Shown: in pieces, positions 49,855 through 57,023 of the stretch
How the letters are laid out: each line of letters begins with the position of its first letter
How positions within the stretch are numbered: the first letter of the stretch is position 1
IMG/VR virus record: IMGVR_UViG_3300024326_000001
Location: 112,578-176,577 of that record
Strand: one strand, 5' to 3'
Source: a virus
Length of the DNA stretch: 64,000 nt
Notes under the pieces: model-generated
What the model was told of the DNA's origin: nothing
What the model saw: only the letters and a program-made list of their open reading frames with translations
Databases searched by the model: none
Program-made: the position numbers and the translations under genes

Positions 49855-50367
49855 ATGGCAGATTTAAAGATGAACTTATCACAACTAGAAACAAAGAGAG
49901 ACGAACTTATCAAAGAAATTGATGCGACTTCAAAGGATATGACTAATAAAACCTATGATGTTGATTTCGTAAGTAACGCTAATATTAACAAAACATTATC
50001 TCATCTAGATAAAAATTACAAATGGACAGTTAAGAATGCTGCTCTTTTAATTAATCTTCACGAAGCTCTAAAGGCTGAAAAAACTAGAATTTCAAAAGAA
50101 GGTGGCGATGCAATAGTAGCCCTAAAAACAGTTCCACTTAATACACTATACAGTGCTCTGACAACACTTGAAGGAACAGGCGTATCTCAGGCAAAAGCAT
50201 TTACAACTCTTCTTACACAGGTAGGTTTCAATATTAGTGAAGCCATGAAAACTATGCAGGAATCAAATAAAGAAATACAAACTCTTCATGTTTCTTTAGC
50301 TGAAGTTGAAAAAGAAATAGAAGAGAATAACGTAGAAACAGTAACACCGGATGAAGTTAGCAAGTAA
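49855..50367 (+). CDS. Helical coiled-coil hypothetical protein
   Basis: 170 residues, mostly helix. N-terminal coiled coil (LSQLETKRDELIKEIDATSK) and C-terminal one (ESNKEIQTLHVSLAEVEKEI). No family recognised. Overlaps the next gene by 17 nt, suggesting that the two act together. Confidence 0.65.
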   Translation: MADLKMNLSQLETKRDELIKEIDATSKDMTNKTYDVDFVSNANINKTLSHLDKNYKWTVKNAALLINLHEALKAEKTRISKEGGDAIVALKTVPLNTLYSALTTLEGTGVSQAKAFTTLLTQVGFNISEAMKTMQESNKEIQTLHVSLAEVEKEIEENNVETVTPDEVSK

Positions 50368-50866
50368 ATCTAAAAACAGATTAGAACTCTTAGACGTAAT
50401 TCAAGAAGGAATTACGGTCGAAGATACGACTCTATCTGTTGAAAAGATTAAGCAATTAGCCTATCCTAGCCTTTTAGAAAAGGTAAGTGGATGGGTTACT
50501 GAAAAGAAAGGTTTTAGCGGAGGTCTTGCAAAAGAGAAAGCTAAAACAATGATTAAATTTGATAGTAGTAAAACAACGGGTGCAAGAAGCATGCATTTTA
50601 TGGGAACTACTAACAAGCCCACTCTCACCGTAGAGAGTGCTGGAATTAAGGTTGCTATAGAATTTATTAAAGGAGATAGAGGCTCAGATTTAAGAGAAGC
50701 CATCGGACAATCGATGATATACTCAACAGCGTATGATTTTGTAATGTGTGTATTTTTAGATTCAACTGATGATAAAAGAATTAAAGGAGGATCTTCTTCA
50801 ATCACAGAACATTATTTTTTAAACAACCTTTGGGATAATTTTAACGTAAAGTTTACATTAGTATAA
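50351..50866 (+). CDS. Hypothetical protein with PD-(D/E)xK-like pattern
   Basis: 171 residues. GIKVAIEFIKGDRGSDLREA then IGQSMIYSTAYDFVMCVFLD resembles the core of a restriction-endonuclease-like fold (strand, E-x-K, acidic helix with Gln, strand), but the upstream Asp is not obvious. Alternatives: a non-catalytic structural relative. The overlap with the coiled-coil gene points to a functional pair. Confidence 0.5.
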   Translation: MKLASKSKNRLELLDVIQEGITVEDTTLSVEKIKQLAYPSLLEKVSGWVTEKKGFSGGLAKEKAKTMIKFDSSKTTGARSMHFMGTTNKPTLTVESAGIKVAIEFIKGDRGSDLREAIGQSMIYSTAYDFVMCVFLDSTDDKRIKGGSSSITEHYFLNNLWDNFNVKFTLV

Positions 50867-50876
50867 CAAACCATAT

Positions 50877-51407
50877 ATGCAAATATTCGTAACATCAAAC
50901 CAACAGTTTGGGAGACCTGGGGCTATCAAGAAGTATGATAGGCCCTTTTCTTCGCTAGAAGAAATGAATGAAACATTAATAGAAAACTGGAACCTTACAG
51001 TTTCACCCGAAGATGTAGTATATGTTTTAGGTAATTTTGGATGGGATCCGACCACCGTAGAGAACTGTATTAATACATTAAATGGCCATATATATTTTAT
51101 AGAAGGAGAATTTGATAAAGCGACTGTTGACGTTTCTATGCTTCCTAACGCAGATAAGAAGATGGAAGAAATAGGACAAATAGACTTTTTACCAGAAATG
51201 GACGCATGTATGTCTTATTGGCCTCTTTCAATTTGGCCTGGTAAATACTTATTAAGCGGTCATCCTTCTAAGAAAATTAAAACAAGTCCTTCTAAAAAGA
51301 TAATTAACGTATCATGTGACCAATGGTCTTATAAACCAGTTAACATAAAATCACTGATAGGGTTGTTCGAGGAAAATAATTTGAAAAAAAGTGAAAATAA
51401 ACAGTAA
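50877..51407 (+). CDS. Degenerate calcineurin-like phosphoesterase (probable pseudoenzyme)
   Basis: 176 residues. The backbone follows bacterial/phage metallophosphatases: RPFSSLEEMNETLIENWNLT then VSPEDVVYVLGNFGW is typical. The usual metal-binding motifs are altered: SDxHFG reads SNQQFG, LGDF reads LGNF and GNHD reads GEFD; only SGHP keeps a His. It likely lost metal catalysis and became a binding protein. Its final residues (SENKQ) are encoded by GAAAATAAACAG, the block that precedes the downstream early promoter. Confidence 0.75.
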   Translation: MQIFVTSNQQFGRPGAIKKYDRPFSSLEEMNETLIENWNLTVSPEDVVYVLGNFGWDPTTVENCINTLNGHIYFIEGEFDKATVDVSMLPNADKKMEEIGQIDFLPEMDACMSYWPLSIWPGKYLLSGHPSKKIKTSPSKKIINVSCDQWSYKPVNIKSLIGLFEENNLKKSENKQ

Positions 51408-51411
51408 AAAG

Positions 51412-51444
51412 TTTTTTTATCTCAGATATTTTGCTTATATTAGT
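51412..51444 (+). promoter_or_regulatory. Early-type promoter block upstream of the ECF sigma gene
   Basis: TTTTTTTATCTCAGA, TATTTTGC, TTATATTAGT; 34 nt before the ATG. Preceded by GAAAATAAACAGTAAAAAG. Confidence 0.75.
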
Positions 51445-51477
51445 ATAGTAATTAATTAAAAACCAAAAATATAACGT

Positions 51478-52077
51478 ATGGCTACCTACAAACAACTAAC
51501 TCAAAACTTTCTAGAAACAGGATCAGATCAAGACTTCGCAGCTCTTTACAACAAGATAAAGCCAGGTCTAACTTCGTACATTTACAAAATAGTTAAAGAT
51601 CGTGAAATGGCAGAAGACATTGCAGTAAACACATTAACTAAGATGTGGACCAAAATAGAACAATATAACCCAAGTTACGGAATTACTACTTGGTTATATA
51701 GAATCGCATTTAACGACTCTTTAGGTTATATTAAAAAAAGAAATCAAACTACGTCTTTGAGTAAATTATCAGAATATGGTGTAGAAGTAAGTGGCACTGG
51801 ATCAGTTTCAAATACTCTAAAAGATTTAGTCTTAGATCATGAAGAAAAAACTGAACAAGATTATCTAGAAGAAGATGACGCTCTTCAAGACAAATACATT
51901 AAAACTCTAGAAGCTATGCAAAATCTAAAAGAAATGTATAGAGATATTCTAGTAGACAGAATGGTAAATCATATGAAATATGACCAACTAGCAACTAAAT
52001 ATAAACTTCCACTGCAGACTATTAAAAATAGAATTCGTAGAGGTAAAGCTTTAATCGTTGAAGCTGTAGAAAAATAA
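51478..52077 (+). CDS. ECF-type RNA polymerase sigma factor
   Basis: 199 residues with the two-domain layout of sigma70 group 4. Sigma2: FAALYNKIKPGLTSYIYKIV, then DREMAEDIAVNTLTKMWTKI (region 2.2, conserved D/E-A/M-E-D) and YGITTWLYRIAFNDSLGYIK (2.4). Sigma4: LKEMYRDILVDRMVNHMKYD and QLATKYKLPLQTIKNRIRRG, a clear HTH. The linker between them is acidic. Transcribed from an early-type promoter block, so it is made early and could switch transcription to a middle class. Distinct from the gp55-like late sigma at 16070. Confidence 0.9.
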   Translation: MATYKQLTQNFLETGSDQDFAALYNKIKPGLTSYIYKIVKDREMAEDIAVNTLTKMWTKIEQYNPSYGITTWLYRIAFNDSLGYIKKRNQTTSLSKLSEYGVEVSGTGSVSNTLKDLVLDHEEKTEQDYLEEDDALQDKYIKTLEAMQNLKEMYRDILVDRMVNHMKYDQLATKYKLPLQTIKNRIRRGKALIVEAVEK

Positions 52078-52096
52078 ATATGAAAGGAAGCACAAC

Positions 52097-52297
52097 ATGC
52101 AAGAAGGAAAGAAGAATGACCCAGAGTTTGTGTTCTGTTATTGGGACGAATTTAAACCTAACGTAGAAAAAGATGATAGTAGTAGTTTACAAGAAGAGCA
52201 AGACGGCAAAGAAATTATACATGACGGTATTCGAAAACGAAGCAACACCGGACAGGATAATAAATGCGAAAGCAAGAAAGCCTCTGATTCCGAATGA
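52097..52297 (+). CDS. Small hypothetical acidic protein
   Basis: 66 residues; start MQEGKKNDPEFVFCYWDEFK is protein-like, while the later half overlaps the next gene in another frame and reads as low-complexity charged sequence. 20 nt after the sigma gene. Real start is supported by A-rich upstream bases. Moderate doubt about its full length. Confidence 0.45.
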   Translation: MQEGKKNDPEFVFCYWDEFKPNVEKDDSSSLQEEQDGKEIIHDGIRKRSNTGQDNKCESKKASDSE

Positions 52298-52385
52298 ATA
52301 TGAAATCGTAGAGTTAGGAATGGGATCAAGTTTTATTAAGTGGTATAAAGATAAGCATAAAATTAAAAAACATGAATTGGCGTAA
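52221..52385 (+). CDS. Small hypothetical protein, 54 aa
   Basis: From ATG 52221 (MTVFENEATPDRIINAKARK), chosen over an in-frame ATG at 52173 since it follows AAAGAAATTATAC. The PDRIINAKARKPLIPNEYEI part looks like a folded small protein. Overlaps its neighbours on both sides (77 and 14 nt). Confidence 0.5.
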   Translation: MTVFENEATPDRIINAKARKPLIPNEYEIVELGMGSSFIKWYKDKHKIKKHELA

Positions 52386-52512
52386 TCAAATTGACGAATG
52401 GGACGAAGAATTTTACGAAGATCGTCCTAGGAAGGGTAAATTGCCTAAAATGAAAGACGTTGAAAAATCGCTAGCAAGCAAAAAAAGAAAAGATATTGAA
52501 AATAAACAGTAA
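52372..52512 (+). CDS. Small hypothetical protein, 46 aa
   Basis: Starts MNWRNQIDEWDEEFYEDRPR and ends KRKDIENKQ. As at 51407, the last codons (GAAAATAAACAGTAA) are the conserved block before an early promoter. The protein is highly charged. Confidence 0.45.
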   Translation: MNWRNQIDEWDEEFYEDRPRKGKLPKMKDVEKSLASKKRKDIENKQ

Positions 52513-52516
52513 AAAG

Positions 52517-52550
52517 TTTTTTTATCTCAGAAATTTTGCTTATATTAGAT
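52517..52550 (+). promoter_or_regulatory. Early-type promoter block
   Basis: TTTTTTTATCTCAGA, AATTTTGC, TTATATTAGA; 22 nt before the next ATG. GAAAATAAACAGTAAAAAG lies just upstream. Confidence 0.75.
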
Positions 52551-52571
52551 AAGTAATTAATTAAACAAGTA

Positions 52572-53129
52572 ATGAATCATCAAGAAACATCAATAGAAAA
52601 ATTAGAATCAGCTCCTCAAAGTACAACTGAGAAAGCAATCGATACTCTATTTTCTGTACTATGTTCTTCTTCTAAAAAAAGCAAGAAGATAGTTTACGTG
52701 GATATGGATGGCGTCTTAGTAGATTTACATGCAAAACTCAGAGAATATCCTGAAGACGTTGTAAAATCTCTAGGAAACGATATTGATAAATTACCTGCTC
52801 TTTTCCTCGATCCTCCTCCAATGGAAGGTGCGATTGAAGCCTTTAACATTCTTTGTTCTTTATTCGATGTGTATATTCTATCAACTGCACCTTGGGATAA
52901 TCCTGAAGCTTTAATGCACAAAAGACTATGGGTTGAAAAGCATCTAGGAAAAAATGCATATAAAAGATTAATTCTTTCTCACAACAAACATTTAAATGTT
53001 GGAGACTTTTTAATCGATGATAGAACTGCAAACGGAGCTGGTCAATTTACAGGAGAACATATTCATTTTGGAACAGAAAAATGGCCAGATTGGAAGGCTA
53101 CTTTAGACTATCTTATACCTCACGCTTAA
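52572..53129 (+). CDS. 5'(3')-deoxyribonucleotidase-like HAD phosphatase
   Basis: 185 residues. After a 38-residue leader, VYVDMDGVLVDLHAKL gives the DxDG catalytic motif, then PPPMEGAIEAFNILCSLFDV, the Ser/Thr motif ILSTAPWDNPEALMHKRLWV, Lys in YKRLILSHNKHLN and acidic FLIDDRTANGAGQF with GEHIHFG. This matches the NT5C family, which dephosphorylates deoxynucleoside monophosphates. Under an early-type promoter block; converges with the minus-strand gene, overlapping by 17 nt. Confidence 0.88.
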   Translation: MNHQETSIEKLESAPQSTTEKAIDTLFSVLCSSSKKSKKIVYVDMDGVLVDLHAKLREYPEDVVKSLGNDIDKLPALFLDPPPMEGAIEAFNILCSLFDVYILSTAPWDNPEALMHKRLWVEKHLGKNAYKRLILSHNKHLNVGDFLIDDRTANGAGQFTGEHIHFGTEKWPDWKATLDYLIPHA

Positions 53130-53490
53130 ATATAAGCTTAATCCAGTTATATCTTTTTCTGGATTCTAAGTATTTATAATTCTTTTCATTGGCATACGCT
53201 TCTCTTTCAAATGAGATGTTACGGTATGCTCCGGTTCCATAGATGAACAATTTTATAAACCATTCAGTAACATATAGAATATAGAAAGGAATCACTAAAA
53301 GTTCTTCCTGCTGCTTTATATGTATAGATTCATGATTAATAATCCTCTTCGCTCTTCCTCTCCACCATTTACCAGAATCATACTTTTCTCTTAGAACGAT
53401 AAAGGGCCAAAGGGTAATTCCTCCAATTGACATAAACCAGCTTACTGCGTTTAAAAATCTGTCACTATATTTAATAATCGGTGTTTTCAT
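53113..53490 (-). CDS. Membrane-associated HExxH metallopeptidase-like protein
   Basis: 125 residues from ATG at 53490 (MKTPIIKYSDRF), preferred over 53523. One or two hydrophobic segments (AVSWFMSIGGITLWPFIVL and LLVIPFYILYVTEWFIKLFI) flank INHESIHIKQQEE, an HExxH zinc motif, and a downstream FEREAYANE could give the third ligand. The pattern is that of small membrane peptidase-like proteins of Bacteroidota and phages. It runs divergently from the type IX substrate gene. Activity is unproven. Confidence 0.7.
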   Translation of the reverse strand: MKTPIIKYSDRFLNAVSWFMSIGGITLWPFIVLREKYDSGKWWRGRAKRIINHESIHIKQQEELLVIPFYILYVTEWFIKLFIYGTGAYRNISFEREAYANEKNYKYLESRKRYNWIKLIFKREV

Positions 53491-53493
53491 ATA

Positions 53494-53502
53494 GTATATA
53501 TC
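53494..53502 (-). promoter_or_regulatory. Late-promoter-like motif on minus strand
   Basis: GATATATAC read on the minus strand, directly before the ATG at 53490. The short distance makes its role uncertain. Confidence 0.3.
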
Positions 53503-53517
53503 AGATATATAACCTAA

Positions 53518-53553
53518 GCCCACGTCAGAACGCTGACATTTAACTTCTTGGGC
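53518..53553 (+). promoter_or_regulatory. Nested hairpin in the leader of the type IX substrate gene
   Basis: Inner hairpin GTCAG-AACG-CTGAC (53524-53537), enclosed by GCCCA (53518-53522) and TGGGC (53549-53553). It lies in the divergent gap of 91 nt and may regulate or stabilise the mRNA of the secreted protein gene. Confidence 0.4.
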
Positions 53554-53581
53554 AGAAATCTATTAAACACTTTTTTTACAA

Positions 53582-54859
53582 ATGCTGAAATACTCAATGA
53601 TAGCCTTTCTGGGGCTTTTCCTAGTTACTAGCGCCTATGCGCAAACCTGTGATTTAACACTCATAAGTCAAACACCACCTGCCACAACAGAAGATGACCA
53701 TTCTTTTGTAATTGAATTTGTTAATGCAGAAAATTGTGGATGTAATGAATTTACTCAATACGATGGAAATACTTGCGATGGCAATGGGTCTAGTTCCGTA
53801 AATAATAATGAAAATGTATCTCATCTTGTTTTTGGTATTCATTATGTAAATGAAATCACTGGAGAAGACTTAGGAGAAAACACAGATTGTACTTCTACAA
53901 CATTTCATCCAGGTTGGTCATATACTAATGTTACAAATTGGGGTGGTTGGGAAACTGGCGATGTTGTTACTATTAATATAAATCCACCATTTGCTTGGGA
54001 ATGTATTTTAGCCACACCTCTTGAGGGATATTGTTGGGAAGTAGTAATTTGGCAAATTAATTTATCACAAACGGCAGGTTATGATGATTTTCCAGATAAT
54101 GGATGGACTGTTGGCAATAGTTTTAATCAGACACAGACATATCCTGATATTAATATAGATGATAATAGAATAGCTGTTTGCTACGATCCTTGTGTACCTG
54201 ACACTATAATCGAATACATTACTGATACGATTTACATAGAAACTATCGATACCCTTTATGTAACTAATACTATTATTGAATATGTAGACAATTTTATTAC
54301 TGATACTCTTTATGTAGAAACCATTGACACGGTATACGTTGATGTTGAAGTTTTCGTTGAGGTTTTTATCACCGATACTATTACTGAAATTGAGTACATT
54401 ACAGAATATGTTACTGACACTCTTTTTATTACAACTGTCGATACAGTTGAAGTTATTGTATATGAATTCTTAACAGATACGGTTTATGAGTATATTTCTA
54501 TTGATTGTGAAACTGGATTAGAATGTATTGATGATCCTGGATTAACTTGCCCAGATTGGACTTCAGTTTATCTTCCAAATACATTTACACCAAATAATGA
54601 TGGTTTAAATGATACATGGCAAATGGTTTATGATTTAGAATGTTGGGTCGATGTAGAATTTAAAATATTTAATAGATGGGGTGACATGATCTATTCAGGT
54701 ATGGGTGATTATTACGATTCATATCCTTATTGGGATGGAAGTGTAAATGGTGGTAATCACTATGCATCTGATGGCGTTTACACATATACGTTCTACGCAA
54801 GAAAATTAAACTCAACCGAAATCTTTCAAAGACACGGACATATAACAATATTTAGATAA
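53582..54859 (+). CDS. Secreted protein with type IX secretion (gliding-associated) C-terminal domain
   Basis: 425 residues. Signal peptide MLKYSMIAFLGLFLVTSAYA followed by QTC. Residues about 20-205 form a Cys/Trp-rich beta domain. Residues 210-305 are a repeat tract with DTIYIETIDTLYV-like units (alternating Thr, Val/Ile, Asp), probably an extended beta stalk. The last ~95 residues are a clear T9SS type B sorting domain: LPNTFTPNNDGLNDTW, FKIFNRWGDMIYSG, YWDGSVNGGNHYASDGVYTY and a final GHITIFR. The phage thus makes a protein for the host's type IX export. Possible roles: receptor masking, superinfection exclusion or cell-surface change; all inferred. Confidence 0.9.
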   Translation: MLKYSMIAFLGLFLVTSAYAQTCDLTLISQTPPATTEDDHSFVIEFVNAENCGCNEFTQYDGNTCDGNGSSSVNNNENVSHLVFGIHYVNEITGEDLGENTDCTSTTFHPGWSYTNVTNWGGWETGDVVTININPPFAWECILATPLEGYCWEVVIWQINLSQTAGYDDFPDNGWTVGNSFNQTQTYPDINIDDNRIAVCYDPCVPDTIIEYITDTIYIETIDTLYVTNTIIEYVDNFITDTLYVETIDTVYVDVEVFVEVFITDTITEIEYITEYVTDTLFITTVDTVEVIVYEFLTDTVYEYISIDCETGLECIDDPGLTCPDWTSVYLPNTFTPNNDGLNDTWQMVYDLECWVDVEFKIFNRWGDMIYSGMGDYYDSYPYWDGSVNGGNHYASDGVYTYTFYARKLNSTEIFQRHGHITIFR

Positions 54860-54860
54860 C

Positions 54861-55226
54861 ATGAAATCATTACTTATTTCCTTATTATTTCTTTTACCAT
54901 TTTACACAGTAGCACAATGCAATCAACATGTTTTTTCCTCAGTCGGAGCTGAGAAATGGACTAACTTCCAATATCAAGACTGTGATGGATGGAATCATTA
55001 CTTTGGTCTTCCCGCTGGAGGATATACTATAATCTTTTGTGCAGATATTGGCACCGCTTTTGTTTTAAATGGGGATGGATTTGTATTTCCTTTGGCGAAT
55101 GAACACCCCAATTACGCTTCCTGTATTCAACCAGAAACTGAATGTGAAGGTGATTTTGATGGAGATGGAATAGTAGGAGCAGAGGATCTTCTTACCTTTT
55201 TATCAAACTACGGTATGTGTGAATAA
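54861..55226 (+). CDS. Secreted protein with dockerin-like calcium repeat
   Basis: 121 residues. Signal peptide MKSLLISLLFLLPFYTVAQC. The middle (residues 20-85) is a small beta domain with several Cys (DCDGWNHYFGLPAGGYTIIF). The C-terminus DFDGDGIVGAEDLLTFLSNY is a dockerin/EF-hand-type loop with Asp at alternate positions. It follows the type IX substrate gene by one base, so both should be made together; it may attach to it or to another exported partner. Confidence 0.85.
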   Translation: MKSLLISLLFLLPFYTVAQCNQHVFSSVGAEKWTNFQYQDCDGWNHYFGLPAGGYTIIFCADIGTAFVLNGDGFVFPLANEHPNYASCIQPETECEGDFDGDGIVGAEDLLTFLSNYGMCE

Positions 55227-55259
55227 ATTTCATTTTTTTTGAAAATAAACAGCTAAAAG

Positions 55260-55291
55260 TTTTTTTATCTCAGAATTTTTGCTTATATTAG
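55260..55291 (+). promoter_or_regulatory. Early-type promoter block
   Basis: TTTTTTTATCTCAGA, ATTTTTGC, TTATATTAG; 31 nt before the next ATG. GAAAATAAACAGCTAAAAG lies just upstream. Confidence 0.75.
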
Positions 55292-55321
55292 TAGAGTAAT
55301 AATTAATAAAAGAAACAAACC

Positions 55322-55609
55322 ATGTACACAGAACTTTCAAACAGAAACAAAGAATTACTTTTAAACGGAGCAAAAACAATAGGATCCTTTACAGAAGGAT
55401 ATTACTATATTGAAGAAAGCCTATATAGCGATGAAGCTAATGAGCTTTATTCTTTTTGTGAATGGATCGACAATATTATTGGAGGTGCAGGCCCTGCAAA
55501 CATTGAAACTCTATGGTTAGGATTTAAATATCCTGAAGTAGATGCATTTTCTGAATCTTGTGTCTATATAAAAAAGCAGATGGACAGAATTAAAGCATAC
55601 TCTATATAA
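55322..55609 (+). CDS. Small early-type protein, unknown
   Basis: 95 residues, acidic: SFTEGYYYIEESLYSDEANE, SFCEWIDNIIGGAGPANIET. No family recognised. First gene behind an early promoter block; stop overlaps the next ATG (TAATG). Confidence 0.7.
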   Translation: MYTELSNRNKELLLNGAKTIGSFTEGYYYIEESLYSDEANELYSFCEWIDNIIGGAGPANIETLWLGFKYPEVDAFSESCVYIKKQMDRIKAYSI

Positions 55610-55968
55610 TGAAAACATATAAAATCCAAAGACAACCTCCATTCCGAGATTTTGCGATAGTTAAAACCTTAAGTGGAACTTATGTGTGCCCTGGATGGCA
55701 TCCCGTTGAACCTGGAACTACACGAGAGCAGATAATCTTAGTAGAACCTGAAGACGCTCCAGTTATTAACAAACCTGTTAAAAAGTTAGTCACAAATCAA
55801 GTGAAACAAACTAAAACCTTTAAGGTATTATCTAGTAACGGTAAGTCATATTACAATGTTCAATTTAATGGTAAAGATTGGAGTTGTGATTGTCCCGCAA
55901 GTAATTTCTTTCGAGGTCCTTGTAAACACATTAAGGCAAAGAAAGAAGAATTAATAATTTCTAAATAA
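55609..55968 (+). CDS. SWIM-type zinc-finger protein
   Basis: 119 residues. The C-terminal part WSCDCPASNFFRGPCKHIKA is a CxC...CxH SWIM motif, used for DNA or protein binding. The N-terminal 50 residues are a compact basic domain (YKIQRQPPFRDFAIVKTLSG), joined by a Pro/Lys linker. Co-transcribed with the preceding early gene; may act on host DNA or transcription. Confidence 0.8.
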   Translation: MKTYKIQRQPPFRDFAIVKTLSGTYVCPGWHPVEPGTTREQIILVEPEDAPVINKPVKKLVTNQVKQTKTFKVLSSNGKSYYNVQFNGKDWSCDCPASNFFRGPCKHIKAKKEELIISK

Positions 55969-55973
55969 TTTAT

Positions 55974-56153
55974 ATGAAAAAAGTTTTAAGTATTTTAAAA
56001 AGCATTGTAAGAGGATTGTCAAACCAATATTTCAGATTAATGGGATTTTTATGGATTTTTGCATCTTTTGCCTATATTGGAGACCCTGAATTCTGGACAG
56101 TTTTAGGGTTTGGGACTGTATTTACAGGTATTCAAAGTATTATTGAAAAATAG
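55974..56153 (+). CDS. Small membrane protein, 59 aa
   Basis: MKKVLSILKSIVRGLSNQYF leads into two hydrophobic segments (LMGFLWIFASFAYIG and TVLGFGTVFTGIQSII). Starts five nt after the previous stop. Unknown function. Confidence 0.55.
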   Translation: MKKVLSILKSIVRGLSNQYFRLMGFLWIFASFAYIGDPEFWTVLGFGTVFTGIQSIIEK

Positions 56154-56240
56154 TAAGATAATAATCAATAAATGGTAATTATCCAAGAGTAAAACAGATA
56201 AATACTCTATAACAATTTTAAAAAAATCATAATTTTTAAT

Positions 56241-56789
56241 ATGGCATTACAAATAGGTGGGCAAATTAGCCTTTCAAATATTACCGCAGAAATGGGACAA
56301 ATTAATTCAAACGTTAGTTTGGGTGGTTTATCAACTCATTCAACTCTAAATGATCAGAGTCCAAGTAAACCGAATGAATCACAGCCACATGCTATGTCTG
56401 AGTTCTTTGCTTATGACCATTCCTACTCAAGTCTTAAAAATCTTATGGGAAGTTCAGAAGTTTCCACACGTGTTAAATGGTTTGATGTATGTTTAGAAGA
56501 TATGAAATTCTTCTACTTCCATAATGGAACCGGTAAATTACCGTTAGTTGGAAATTATATTTACACAAATCAATCCGGCTCGTTGACCGGGACTGCTCAC
56601 ATTAAAATACAAGGTGTTGAAGATTTCGATAAAGCAGAAATTGTTATAGCAACAGTTTCAGGTGGAAGAGTTACATCGATTAATTCATGTGAAGGTATTG
56701 GAGAAGGACCGAACGATCCAGGTTTGAATCCAGGACCAAGTGAACCAAGCGAACCAGGCTCAGGCGACGAAGATCCATTCAGAAGATAG
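56241..56789 (+). CDS. Putative tail-fibre/virion-associated protein
   Basis: 182 residues. MALQIGGQISLSNITAEMGQ is the start seen in many phage tail-fibre or appendage proteins (ISLSNI..E.G, followed by a second SLGGLS and a MSEFFAYDHS unit). A beta domain follows, then a Pro/Gly/Ser/Glu-rich C-terminal tail (PGPSEPSEPGSGDEDP). Isolated gene with its own terminator. Assignment by pattern only. Confidence 0.6.
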   Translation: MALQIGGQISLSNITAEMGQINSNVSLGGLSTHSTLNDQSPSKPNESQPHAMSEFFAYDHSYSSLKNLMGSSEVSTRVKWFDVCLEDMKFFYFHNGTGKLPLVGNYIYTNQSGSLTGTAHIKIQGVEDFDKAEIVIATVSGGRVTSINSCEGIGEGPNDPGLNPGPSEPSEPGSGDEDPFRR

Positions 56790-56822
56790 GACAAATAATA
56801 TAGCTATTATTTAACATTAAAG

Positions 56823-56851
56823 AAAGTGAGATTTATTCTCACTTTTTTTTT
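56823..56851 (+). terminator. Terminator after the fibre-like gene
   Basis: AAAGTGAGA, loop TTTAT, TCTCACTTT followed by a long T-run. Confidence 0.85.
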
Positions 56852-56883
56852 GCTAAACAGTGAAACAAACACACCCTCCCTGA

Positions 56884-56891
56884 TATAAATA
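56884..56891 (+). promoter_or_regulatory. TATAAATA upstream of the tRNA cluster
   Basis: Exact T4-type late promoter octamer, eight nt before a mini-gene and 132 nt before tRNA-Leu. Confidence 0.35.
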
Positions 56892-56898
56892 CAGTAAC

Positions 56899-57000
56899 AT
56901 GAACAAATTGAAAATCAAATTGAAAATGTGGATTATAGAAAAAACTATTCCAATTTGGTTTAGAGGTTTAAAGAAGCCTCGTTTGTGGAACGTTCTTTGA
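56899..57000 (+). CDS. Mini-protein, 33 aa
   Basis: MNKLKIKLKMWIIEKTIPIW, then FRGLKKPRLWNVL: a basic amphipathic peptide between a terminator and the tRNA cluster. Very short; could be a leader peptide or chance. Confidence 0.3.
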   Translation: MNKLKIKLKMWIIEKTIPIWFRGLKKPRLWNVL

Positions 57001-57023
57001 ATTATAGGTTGTAAGTACTAAAT

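Noticed and set aside
52173-52220. Upstream extension of the 52221-52385 gene
   Set aside because: It would overlap the preceding frame further and lacks an A-rich start context; ATG 52221 fits better.
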